The position numbers and the translations under genes are program-made. Below, in pieces: positions 1-5,803 of a stretch of DNA of 5,803 nt (the first letter of the stretch is position 1; every line of letters starts with the position of its first letter). The notes beneath the pieces are model-generated. The model worked only from the letters and a program-made list of their open reading frames with translations, ran no database searches and had not been told where the DNA came from. The stretch lies in the NCBI GenBank assembly GCA_020850025.1, contig JADZFI010000231.1, positions 1 to 5,803 on the forward strand, read 5' to 3'. The DNA comes from Saprospiraceae bacterium. GTDB lineage: Bacteria > Bacteroidota > Bacteroidia > Chitinophagales > Saprospiraceae.

Positions 1-67
1 AAGGTTTGATTATCAACTGTTTAAAAGCAATCGAAAATTTATTTTTTATAAAACCCATACAGCACGC
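1..67. other. AT-rich upstream intergenic region, no gene seen
   Basis: This stretch before the promoter is AT-rich, with a run of six T at 42-47 and the small palindrome TTTTATAAAA at 44-53. I see no convincing coding frame on either strand and no clear GC-rich terminator for an upstream gene. Its distance from the proposed start of transcription (about 50-65 bases upstream) would suit an UP-like promoter element, but this is only inferred from composition. Confidence 0.4.
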
Positions 68-99
68 TTGTTCCAATGGAAAAAGTGCCCATAACTTTG
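68..99 (+). promoter_or_regulatory. Putative Bacteroidota-type promoter of the his operon
   Basis: TAACTTTG at 92-99 matches the Bacteroidota -7 consensus TAnnTTTG exactly. A TTG at 68-70 lies 21 bases upstream, within the usual spacing for the -33 element of these bacteria. Transcription would start a few bases after position 99, roughly 100-106, at or just before the leader ATG at 105. No good sigma70-type TTGACA/TATAAT pair is evident nearby. The motif match is seen directly; promoter function is inferred from the match and from its place just upstream of the attenuator. Confidence 0.65.
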
Positions 100-104
100 A
101 CCCC

Positions 105-170
105 ATGAAATCATTCACTGGAATGTCTTTGCATCATCACCATCATCAATTGCCACCCGGCAACCGATGA
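105..170 (+). CDS. hisL: his operon leader peptide (five consecutive His codons)
   Basis: This is a 21-codon ORF from ATG (105-107) to TGA (168-170). The peptide reads MKSFTGMSL, then HHHHH, then QLPPGNR. The His codons are CAT CAT CAC CAT CAT at 132-146. In classical his attenuation, scarce charged tRNA-His stalls a ribosome on such codons and steers RNA folding downstream. Here the ORF lies between a promoter and a strong terminator ahead of hisG, as expected. There is no Shine-Dalgarno sequence. A second in-frame ATG at 123-125 would give a 15-residue peptide with the same His run and may be the real start if transcription begins at about 105. A PPG triplet follows the His run. The symbol follows the enterobacterial convention; orthology to enterobacterial hisL is not claimed. 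Confidence 0.85.
   Translation: MKSFTGMSLHHHHHQLPPGNR
150..163 (+). promoter_or_regulatory. Small leader hairpin overlapping the end of hisL (possible 1:2 protector stem)
   Basis: TTGCC (150-154) and GGCAA (159-163) form a perfect 5-bp stem closed by an ACCC loop. The 3' arm includes 161-163, the first bases of the proposed antiterminator stem, so the two structures exclude each other. By analogy with the 1:2 stem of classical attenuators, it would form when no ribosome occupies the leader and leave the terminator free to form. A ribosome on the His codons would cover at least its 5' arm. The pairing is seen in the sequence; the role is inferred. Confidence 0.5.
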
Positions 171-219
171 GGTGTTTGCGCATTCCTGCGTAATTTATTT
201 TACCACCAAAACCGGCTTG
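161..219 (+). promoter_or_regulatory. Proposed antiterminator structure of the his attenuator
   Basis: Three helices can stack. CAACCG (161-166) pairs with CGGCTTG (213-219), leaving C216 bulged. GGTG (171-174) pairs with CACC (204-207). Inside them TTGCGCA (176-182) pairs with TGCGTAA (187-193) around a TTCC loop, with one G-U pair. The outer helix uses the 5' arm of the terminator stem, so antiterminator and terminator cannot coexist. A ribosome stalled on codons 132-146 would reach to about 160 and leave 161 onward free, allowing antitermination. A ribosome at the stop codon (168-170) would cover 161-174 and allow termination. The folding was done by eye, without energy calculation. Confidence 0.55.
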
Positions 220-250
220 TCGTGTACACGGCAAGCCGGTTTTGTATTTC
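208..250 (+). terminator. Intrinsic terminator of the his attenuator
   Basis: AAAACCGGCTTG (208-219) and CAAGCCGGTTTT (232-243) form a perfect 12-bp stem. It extends inward through a U-G pair (220/231), C221-G230, G222-C229 and U223-A228 to a GTAC loop (224-227), giving about 16 pairs. The last four stem bases are T, and the following GTATTTC is only moderately T-rich, so the U-tract is TTTTGTATTT rather than a clean run. It sits between the leader stop and the hisG start, so it must act as a conditional (attenuating) terminator rather than an end-of-operon one. Confidence 0.85.
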
Positions 251-268
251 CATACTTCCATAACACTC

Positions 269-1123
269 ATGCTAAGCATAGCCATTCAAAAATCCGGACG
301 ATTATTCGAAGATTCCGTAGCGCTGCTGCGCGATGCAGGAATCACCTTTGGCAGCAGTCCGAACCGAACCCTGCGAACACACGCATCCAATTTCCCCCTG
401 GAAATCATTTTTCTGCGCGACGACGACATTCCGGAATACGTGGAAGGAAATGTCGTGGATGCCGGCATAGTGGGGGAGAACGTCATACTCGAAAAACAAA
501 AAACCGTTCGTTGCGTGGAACGCCTTGGCTTTGGCGCTTGTAAACTCAGCATTGCCATCCCCAAATCAGTGGCTTTCAACGGGAAAAGCTCCCTGGAAAA
601 TCTGCGCATTGCCACCTGTTACCCCAGAATTTTGGAGAACTACTTGCTGGAACACAACCTGCGGGCAGACATTCACGAGATCAGTGGCGCCGTTGAAATT
701 GCCCCATCTCTGGGCCTGGCCGACGCCATTTTCGACATTGTGGGTACCGGCAGTACCCTCCTGGCCAATGGATTAAAGGAGGTGGAGACTGTCCTGCAAT
801 CAGAGGCCCTGCTCATTGCAAATCCTCAGCTGCCCCCAGCCAAACTGGAAATTCTGGAGCGATTGATGTTCCGGATTCAAGCCAACCGCAATGCGAAAAG
901 CAACCGCTACATTTTGATGAATGTGCCAAATGACCGCATTGAAAAGGTCATTTCCATCATTCCCGGGATGAAAAGTCCCACCATCCTTCCTCTGGCGATA
1001 GAGGGATGGAGCAGCCTGCACAGCGTAGTGCCGGAAACCATCTTCTGGGATGTTCTGGAACAACTCAAAGCTGCCGGCGCTGAAGGCATTCTGGTGATTC
1101 CGATTGAACGAATGATTCTCTAA
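269..1123 (+). CDS. hisG: ATP phosphoribosyltransferase (long form, HisG-L)
   Basis: HisG condenses ATP with PRPP to give N1-(5-phosphoribosyl)-ATP, the first and feedback-controlled step of histidine synthesis, in the cytoplasm. The 284-residue product begins MLSIAIQKSGRL, typical of the family. The PRPP-binding loop DIVGTGSTLLANGL is at residues 156-169. The region from about 213 to the end, with GMKSPTILPL at 233-242, is the C-terminal ACT-like regulatory domain, so this is the long, HisZ-independent form that histidine inhibits allosterically. The ATG at 269 is chosen because homology begins there; an in-frame TTG at 242 lies inside the terminator hairpin and would add nine unrelated residues. 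No Shine-Dalgarno sequence is seen, usual for Bacteroidota. It is the first structural gene, 25 nt after the attenuator stem. Confidence 0.97.
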   Translation: MLSIAIQKSGRLFEDSVALLRDAGITFGSSPNRTLRTHASNFPLEIIFLRDDDIPEYVEGNVVDAGIVGENVILEKQKTVRCVERLGFGACKLSIAIPKSVAFNGKSSLENLRIATCYPRILENYLLEHNLRADIHEISGAVEIAPSLGLADAIFDIVGTGSTLLANGLKEVETVLQSEALLIANPQLPPAKLEILERLMFRIQANRNAKSNRYILMNVPNDRIEKVISIIPGMKSPTILPLAIEGWSSLHSVVPETIFWDVLEQLKAAGAEGILVIPIERMIL

Positions 1124-1135
1124 AAAGCCAATACC

Positions 1136-2419
1136 ATGAAAGTTTATCAATATCCATTAAAAGCGCTATCAAATGAGATTCTCGCCCGCCCAAAAGCATC
1201 AAAACGGGCAGACCTGCTGGCTCAGACCGCAGCCATCCTCGATGCCGTAAAAAAGGATGGAGATGTGGCCCTCCAAAAATTCACCTGGACATTTGATGGC
1301 ATAGAAACCACACAGTTCAGGGTGTCGGAAGCGCACATCCAGGGTGCAGAGGCCTCTCTTTCCCTGGAATTAAAAAGCGCCATTCAGGTGGCCTATCAAA
1401 ACATCCGGCTGTTTCATGCGCGTCAAAAAGTGGAGGAGCCGCCCGTGGAAACCATGCCTGGAGTAATCTGCTGGCGAAAGAGTGTGCCCGTGGAGAGGGT
1501 AGGGCTCTACATCCCTGGCGGATCAGCGCCTTTGTTTTCCACTGTTTTGATGCTGGGCGTTCCGGCCCAACTTGCCGGCTGCCGGGAAGTGGTTCTATGC
1601 ACCCCACCGGACAAAAAAGGTGCTGTACACCCCGCTATTTTGTACAGTGCCCGGTTGTGCGGCATAGAAAAAATTTACGCCATTGGAGGTGCTCAGGCCA
1701 TTGCCGCCATGGCCTACGGAACCGCCACCATTCCGGCGGTTTGGAAGATTTTTGGTCCGGGTAACACCTGGGTTACAGCCGCCAAACAATTAGTTAGTAT
1801 TGAAGGAGTGGCCATCGACCTGCCGGCCGGACCTTCAGAGGTTTGCGTCATTGCAGACGGCAGCGCCCGGGCAGCATTCGTTGCAGCCGACCTGCTCAGT
1901 CAGGCAGAGCACGGCCCGGACAGTCAGGTGTTGTTGATCACCGATCAGGCCGGATTGATACCGGAGGTGGAAAAAGCACTGGAAGATCAGCTTAAAACAC
2001 TCCCACGTGCTGAAATTGCGGAAAGAGCCCTGCAAAACAGTCGGGTAATACTGGCGGATGATCTGCAAACAGCCATGGATTGGGCAAACGAATATGCGCC
2101 GGAGCATTTGATCTTGGCGGTTTCCAACCCGGAAAAATGGGCATCCGAAGTGGTCAATGCGGGTTCGGTATTTCTAGGGCACTACACCCCGGAGAGCGCC
2201 GGCGACTATGCATCCGGCACCAACCATGCGCTACCCACCGATGGTTTTGCAAGAGGTTATGCCGGGGTATCGCTGGATAGTTTTCTGAAAAAAGTCACTT
2301 TTCAACAAATCACCCGGCAGGGATTGAGCTTGCTCGGACCCGCCATTCAAGCACTGGCCGAGGCTGAAGGGCTGGAAGCACACGCCAAGGCAGTAACGAT
2401 TCGCCTGGCCAACCAATGA
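1136..2419 (+). CDS. hisD: Histidinol dehydrogenase
   Basis: HisD oxidises L-histidinol to L-histidine in two NAD+-dependent steps through histidinaldehyde, the last step of the pathway. The 427-residue protein is of normal family length. The core motifs are in order: VERVGLYIPGGSAPLFST (119-136), GGAQAIAAMAYGT (184-196), KIFGPGN (204-210), and the family signature region around DLPAGPSEV (228-236) running to SQAEHGPDSQ (255-264). By comparison with E. coli HisD, the zinc ligands would be Q256, H259, D357 and H416, and the catalytic pair E323-H324 in APEHL. All are present, so the enzyme should be active. It starts 12 nt after hisG, and its stop overlaps the hisC start (ATGA), which suggests translational coupling. 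Confidence 0.98.
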   Translation: MKVYQYPLKALSNEILARPKASKRADLLAQTAAILDAVKKDGDVALQKFTWTFDGIETTQFRVSEAHIQGAEASLSLELKSAIQVAYQNIRLFHARQKVEEPPVETMPGVICWRKSVPVERVGLYIPGGSAPLFSTVLMLGVPAQLAGCREVVLCTPPDKKGAVHPAILYSARLCGIEKIYAIGGAQAIAAMAYGTATIPAVWKIFGPGNTWVTAAKQLVSIEGVAIDLPAGPSEVCVIADGSARAAFVAADLLSQAEHGPDSQVLLITDQAGLIPEVEKALEDQLKTLPRAEIAERALQNSRVILADDLQTAMDWANEYAPEHLILAVSNPEKWASEVVNAGSVFLGHYTPESAGDYASGTNHALPTDGFARGYAGVSLDSFLKKVTFQQITRQGLSLLGPAIQALAEAEGLEAHAKAVTIRLANQ

Positions 2420-3495
2420 TGGATCCTATGAATGTTTCGCTCGAATCTTTAGTTCGTACCAATATTTTGCAGCTCAGTCCTTATTCATCTGCCCGCGATG
2501 AATCGCCTGACTGGATGCCTGAGCAGCGAGTGATGCTCGATGCCAACGAAAACAACCTGGGTGGGCCGTTGGACCCGGTTTTGGCCCGGTATCCGGGGAA
2601 TCTTCGAAACCAGCTAACGGCCCAGGTTGCCCAATGGAAGGGATTGGAAACCTCGCAGGTATTCCTGGGCAATGGCTCGGATGAAGCAATTGACCTCCTG
2701 CTTCGGGCTTTTGCCGAACCTGGTAGGGACAATGTGATCCAAATGCCACCCACCTATGGCATGTATGCGGTTCAGGCTAAAATTCAGGGCGCGGAAGTCA
2801 GAAACGCACCATTGAACCCAGATTTCAGGCCCAACCCAAAAGCCGTAGCAGCTGTGACCGACCAGCATTCCAAAATACTGTTTCTCTGCTCGCCCAATAA
2901 CCCTACAGGAGCAAGCCTTCCGGAGTCGTTCATTACCGAAATACTGGAGACTTTCCCGGGCCTGGTGGTGGTAGATGAAGCATATCAGGATTTTTCAAAA
3001 GAAAAGTCGTGGCTTAGCCGGATTCCAGCATACCCTAACCTGGTGGTACTGCAAACCTTTTCCAAAGCCTGGGGGCTGGCCGGCATCCGCCTGGGCATGG
3101 CTTTCGCTCACCCGTTTGTGGTCAGGCAATTGAACAACATTCGGTATCCGTACAACATCAACAGCCTGACCATACAACATGCGCTTTCGGCTTTGAAACA
3201 AAAGGAAGAAGTGGCCCAACAAGTGGCACAAATCCGGGAAGAGCGGGAGAAATTGGCTGAAGCGTTGAAAACGTTGCCCACAGTGCTTGAAGTGTACCCA
3301 AGCGATGCCAATTTCCTCCTTATTCGGGTAAAAGACGCCGATTCTTTATACCGACAACTTGCCCTGCAAGGCATTCTGGTCCGAAACCGGCATAAGGAAT
3401 TGCATTGCTCCCAATGCCTGCGCATTACCATTGGAAAGCCATCTGAAAACCAGCAACTTCTGGCGGCGCTTCACCAATTTGACATTCATTCCTAA
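2416..3495 (+). CDS. hisC: Histidinol-phosphate aminotransferase
   Basis: HisC is a PLP-dependent class I/II aminotransferase that moves the amino group of glutamate to imidazole acetol phosphate, giving L-histidinol phosphate. The 359-residue protein shows LDANENNLG near the N-terminus (41-49), SPNNPTG (159-165), VVVDEAYQDF (184-193) with D187 expected to contact the pyridine nitrogen, the PLP-lysine motif TFSKAWGLAGIRLG with K217, and R336 in CLRITIG, expected to bind the substrate carboxylate. The ATG at 2416 overlaps the hisD stop as ATGA. Further in-frame ATGs at 2419 and 2428 are possible, and the exact choice changes only up to four residues. Only one nucleotide separates its stop from hisB. 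Confidence 0.97.
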   Translation: MMDPMNVSLESLVRTNILQLSPYSSARDESPDWMPEQRVMLDANENNLGGPLDPVLARYPGNLRNQLTAQVAQWKGLETSQVFLGNGSDEAIDLLLRAFAEPGRDNVIQMPPTYGMYAVQAKIQGAEVRNAPLNPDFRPNPKAVAAVTDQHSKILFLCSPNNPTGASLPESFITEILETFPGLVVVDEAYQDFSKEKSWLSRIPAYPNLVVLQTFSKAWGLAGIRLGMAFAHPFVVRQLNNIRYPYNINSLTIQHALSALKQKEEVAQQVAQIREEREKLAEALKTLPTVLEVYPSDANFLLIRVKDADSLYRQLALQGILVRNRHKELHCSQCLRITIGKPSENQQLLAALHQFDIHS

Positions 3496-3496
3496 C

Positions 3497-4666
3497 ATGC
3501 AAAAGATACTTTTTTTAGACCGCGACGGGTGTATCATCCAGGAACCCCAGCCGGATCAACAGGTGGATTCCCTGGAAAAACTGGAGTTTATACCCGGAGT
3601 CATCCATGCCTTGGTACGCATAGTCAAGGCTCTGGATTTTCAATTGGTCATGGTCACCAACCAGGATGGACTTGGCACTTCGTTATTCCCGGAGGAAACC
3701 TTTTGGCCGGCCCATTTGAAAATGCTGAAAACCCTTGAAAATGAAGGGGTAGTATTCAAAAATGTGCACATTGACCGGTCATTTAAACATGAAAATTTAC
3801 CCACCCGAAAACCGGGAACAGGGATGCTGCAAGAATACCTCAGCGGCGAATACGATCTGGTCGGCTCCTTTGTCATAGGCGATCGGCTGACGGATATGCA
3901 ACTGGCCCGGAACCTCGGCGCCAAAGGCATTTTGCTGCGCAACGATCAGGCCATTGCTGCAGAAAGTACGCCGGGTATGACTTTACAACACGCGCAGGGT
4001 GTAGAGTACAACCCGGACGGCAGCGAAATACCCATAGCATTAACGGCCTCCAGTTGGGAAGAAATTTATCAGTTCCTGAAACAGCCGCCCAGAATGGTCG
4101 AGCATCGCCGTACTACCGGAGAAACGGATATTAAAATTGCCCTGAATCTGGACGGAACAGGCGATAGTTGTATCAAAACCGGTTTGGGTTTCTTCGATCA
4201 CATGCTGGATCAACTGGCGAGGCACGGGCAATTGGACCTTCAAGTGGAAGCCAAAGGTGATTTGCATATTGACGAACATCATACCATTGAAGACACCGCT
4301 CTTGCGCTGGGAGAAGCCTTTTCCAAAGCGCTGGGGGACAAACGCGGGATTGAACGCTACGGCTTTACCTTGCCCATGGATGATGTACTGGCTCAGGTGG
4401 CCATTGATTTGGGGGGGCGGCCCTGGCTGGTTTGGGAAGCCGGCTTCCAGCGGGAAAAAATTGGGGACATGCCGACAGAGATGTTCTTTCACTTTTTTAA
4501 ATCATTTTCCGACACTGCCAGGTGCAACCTGAACATTAAAGCGGAAGGCGCCAACGAACACCACAAAATTGAAGCAATCTTCAAGGCTTTTGCCAAAGCA
4601 GTAAAAATGAGTGTTCAAAGAAGTCAAAACAATCAGCAATTACCCACCACAAAAGGCGTGTTATGA
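3497..4666 (+). CDS. hisB: Bifunctional histidinol-phosphatase / imidazoleglycerol-phosphate dehydratase
   Basis: This is a two-domain enzyme. The N-terminal HAD phosphatase half (about 1-165) hydrolyses histidinol phosphate. It has the DRDG motif with D8 and D10, T54 in VTNQDGLGT, K105 in TRKPGTG, and GDRLTD with D129 and D133. The C-terminal half (about 200-389) is IGP dehydratase, with FFDHMLDQL (H235), DEHHTIED (259-266), HFF (H332) and NEHHKIE (353-359) supplying metal ligands, and it ends with the family tail TKGVL. At 389 residues it is longer than the E. coli enzyme (about 355), mainly in the linker at about 150-200. The CxH...CxC zinc loop of E. coli HisB is absent; the region reads IDRSFKHENLPTRKP, as I recall for Bacteroidota HisB. 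The start at 3497 is set by homology, 1 nt after hisC. The stop overlaps hisH as ATGA. Confidence 0.97.
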   Translation: MQKILFLDRDGCIIQEPQPDQQVDSLEKLEFIPGVIHALVRIVKALDFQLVMVTNQDGLGTSLFPEETFWPAHLKMLKTLENEGVVFKNVHIDRSFKHENLPTRKPGTGMLQEYLSGEYDLVGSFVIGDRLTDMQLARNLGAKGILLRNDQAIAAESTPGMTLQHAQGVEYNPDGSEIPIALTASSWEEIYQFLKQPPRMVEHRRTTGETDIKIALNLDGTGDSCIKTGLGFFDHMLDQLARHGQLDLQVEAKGDLHIDEHHTIEDTALALGEAFSKALGDKRGIERYGFTLPMDDVLAQVAIDLGGRPWLVWEAGFQREKIGDMPTEMFFHFFKSFSDTARCNLNIKAEGANEHHKIEAIFKAFAKAVKMSVQRSQNNQQLPTTKGVL

Positions 4667-5259
4667 GCAAAACAGTGATTATCAAATACCCCGCAGGAAA
4701 TGTGCGTTCTGTTTGGCATGCCTTAAAGCGTTTAGGTGAAGATGCCTTGTGGACGGATGATCCGGAGCAAATACGCAACGCCAACCGGGTGATTTTTCCG
4801 GGGGTGGGGGAGGCCTCTACCGCCATGAATTACCTGAGGCAAAAAGGCCTGGACGATCTGATACGAGAATTGCAACAGCCGGTGTTGGGCATTTGCCTGG
4901 GCTTGCAGCTGTTTTGTCAACATTCGGAAGAAAGCGATACCGACTGTCTGGGGATTTTTCCCAACCTCGTCAGGAAATTTGACACGCAGGGTGGTCTCCA
5001 AAAGGTGCCACACATGGGCTGGAATACCATTGAGCAACTGCAGGGCCCTTTATTTAACAGGATACCGGAAGGCGCCTACCTGTATTTCGTACACAGCTAT
5101 TTCGCCGAGCGAAACGAGTTCACCAGTGCTACTACGAACTACGGTCTGCCGTTTACAGCAGCATTGGAGAAAGATAACTTCTTTGCCGTGCAGTTCCACC
5201 CGGAAAAATCCGGGGAAGCCGGGCAGCTTATTTTAGATAACTTTTTGAAAATCAAATAA
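4663..5259 (+). CDS. hisH: Imidazole glycerol phosphate synthase, glutamine amidotransferase subunit
   Basis: HisH is a class I glutaminase that releases ammonia from glutamine and channels it to HisF, which uses it to make IGP and AICAR from PRFAR. The 198-residue protein has the complete triad: C78 in GICLGLQLF, and H179 and E181 in QFHPEK. The oxyanion region PGVG is at 46-49, and VPHMGWN at 115-121 is a family hallmark. The N-terminus reads IIKYPAGN in place of the common IVDYGAGN; the lysine variant is one I associate with Bacteroidota. The ATG overlaps the hisB stop (ATGA), and the TAA is followed immediately by the hisF ATG, so the two subunits of one complex are translated back to back. 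Confidence 0.97.
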   Translation: MSKTVIIKYPAGNVRSVWHALKRLGEDALWTDDPEQIRNANRVIFPGVGEASTAMNYLRQKGLDDLIRELQQPVLGICLGLQLFCQHSEESDTDCLGIFPNLVRKFDTQGGLQKVPHMGWNTIEQLQGPLFNRIPEGAYLYFVHSYFAERNEFTSATTNYGLPFTAALEKDNFFAVQFHPEKSGEAGQLILDNFLKIK

Positions 5260-5803
5260 ATGCTTGCAAAAAGAGTCATTCCCTGTCTGGACATCAAAGA
5301 TGGTCAGACCGTAAAGGGCGTTCAATTTGAATCGCTCCGTCAGGCCGGCGATCCGGTGGTACTTGCAGAGGAATATGCGCGGCAAGGAGCTGATGAGCTG
5401 GTTTTTTTGGACATAACAGCCACGCATGAAGACCGCAGGACCCTGATTTCGCTGGTTGAGCACATTTCGGAGGTGTTGGATATCCCGTTCACCGTGGGCG
5501 GAGGCATCCGCTCCGTGGAAGAGGCCGGCGCTTTGTTGCAGGCCGGCACCGACAAGATCAGCATAAATTCTGCCGCATTCAGGAGGCCGGAGCTGATCAC
5601 TGAACTGGCCCGGGTTTTCGGGAGTCAATGCGTGGTGCTGGCGGTGGATGCAAAACCAGAGCCCGACTGGGTAGTGTATCTAAACGGAGGCCGAATCTCC
5701 ACAGGTAGAAATCTGCTGGATTGGACACTGGAAGCGGTTGACCGGGGCGCCGGAGAGATTTTATTCACTTCCATGGCTCACGACGGACCCAAAAACGGGT
5801 TTG
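5260..5803 (+). CDS. hisF: Imidazole glycerol phosphate synthase, cyclase subunit (3' end outside window)
   Basis: HisF is a (beta/alpha)8 barrel that uses ammonia from HisH to convert PRFAR to IGP and AICAR. The first 181 residues of an expected 250 or so are visible, with an open frame running off the right edge. It starts MLAKRVIPCLD, with catalytic D11, and has GADELVFLDITAT (43-55), FTVGGGIRSV (77-86), and D130 in LAVDAK at the position of the second catalytic aspartate of Thermotoga HisF. These features identify HisF rather than its paralogue HisA. The loop at 170-181 reads TSMAHDGPKNGF where many homologues have TSMDxDGTKxG; D175 is kept, while A173 and P177 are variants. The ATG begins directly after the hisH stop. 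Confidence 0.96.
   Translation, partial: MLAKRVIPCLDIKDGQTVKGVQFESLRQAGDPVVLAEEYARQGADELVFLDITATHEDRRTLISLVEHISEVLDIPFTVGGGIRSVEEAGALLQAGTDKISINSAAFRRPELITELARVFGSQCVVLAVDAKPEPDWVVYLNGGRISTGRNLLDWTLEAVDRGAGEILFTSMAHDGPKNGF

Noticed and set aside
34..53. AT-rich stretch with a TTTTATAAAA palindrome as a terminator or operator
   Set aside because: It has no GC-rich stem and no known operator match; simple AT-richness upstream of a promoter explains it.
132..146. CATCATCACCATCAT as a His-tag vector remnant
   Set aside because: It lies in a leader ORF between a promoter and a terminator upstream of hisG, where a His run is expected biologically, and no vector-like sequence flanks it.
242..268. 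In-frame TTG start that would extend HisG by nine residues
   Set aside because: The TTG overlaps the 3' arm of the terminator hairpin, the added residues do not resemble HisG, and family homology begins at the ATG at 269.
172..543. A 123-codon open frame on the + strand from the leader region into hisG
   Set aside because: It overlaps the attenuator and hisG in another frame, has a basic low-complexity composition and resembles no known protein; it is a frame shadow.
3359..3496. Upstream in-frame extension of hisB into hisC by 46 residues
   Set aside because: The extension lies inside hisC, and the HAD domain starts at MQKILFLDRDG (3497), 1 nt after the hisC stop.
4411..4417. Run of seven G in hisB as a possible frameshift or phase-variation site
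   Set aside because: The frame is intact across it and encodes Leu-Gly-Gly-Arg of the conserved dehydratase core; the run is short and explained by codon choice.
4040..4492. A 150-codon open frame on the - strand inside hisB
   Set aside because: It is antisense to the well-conserved HisB dehydratase domain, with no recognisable domain or start signals.

Overview
The window holds the 5' part of a bacterial histidine biosynthesis operon. All genes are on the + strand and tightly packed, in the order hisG, hisD, hisC, hisB (bifunctional), hisH, then hisF cut by the right edge. The protein variants suggest a member of the Bacteroidota: a HisB phosphatase half without the cysteine zinc loop of the E. 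coli enzyme, a HisH that begins IIKYPAGN rather than the usual IVDYGAGN, no Shine-Dalgarno sequences, and a promoter of the TTG / TAnnTTTG type. Base composition near 50% GC would suit lineages such as Saprospiria or Chitinophagia, but the genus cannot be read from this stretch.

Positions 1-268 are non-coding apart from a short leader ORF and carry the control region. An AT-rich stretch (1-60) is followed by a Bacteroidota-like promoter (TTG at 68-70, TAACTTTG at 92-99). Next comes a 21-codon leader ORF (105-170) with five consecutive histidine codons (132-146), then a strong intrinsic terminator hairpin (208-243) ending 25 nt before the hisG ATG. I could also fold a competing antiterminator (161-166 with 213-219, plus 171-174 with 204-207) placed where a ribosome stalled on the His codons would leave it free and a ribosome at the leader stop would block it. 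This looks like a complete histidine-responsive attenuator. It is the most interesting element here.

Positions 269-5803 are the structural genes. HisG makes phosphoribosyl-ATP and is the feedback-controlled entry step. HisB carries out dehydration of imidazole glycerol phosphate (IGP) and dephosphorylation of histidinol phosphate, HisC the transamination between them, and HisD the final oxidation to histidine. HisH and HisF form IGP synthase. Junctions are very tight: 12 nt between hisG and hisD, ATGA overlaps at hisD/hisC and hisB/hisH, 1 nt between hisC and hisB, and 0 nt between hisH and hisF. hisA, often found between hisH and hisF, is absent from that place. hisA and hisI/hisE must lie downstream or elsewhere. 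Apart from the leader, this is ordinary core metabolism; I see no mobile element, CRISPR, RNA gene or novel defence-type system.
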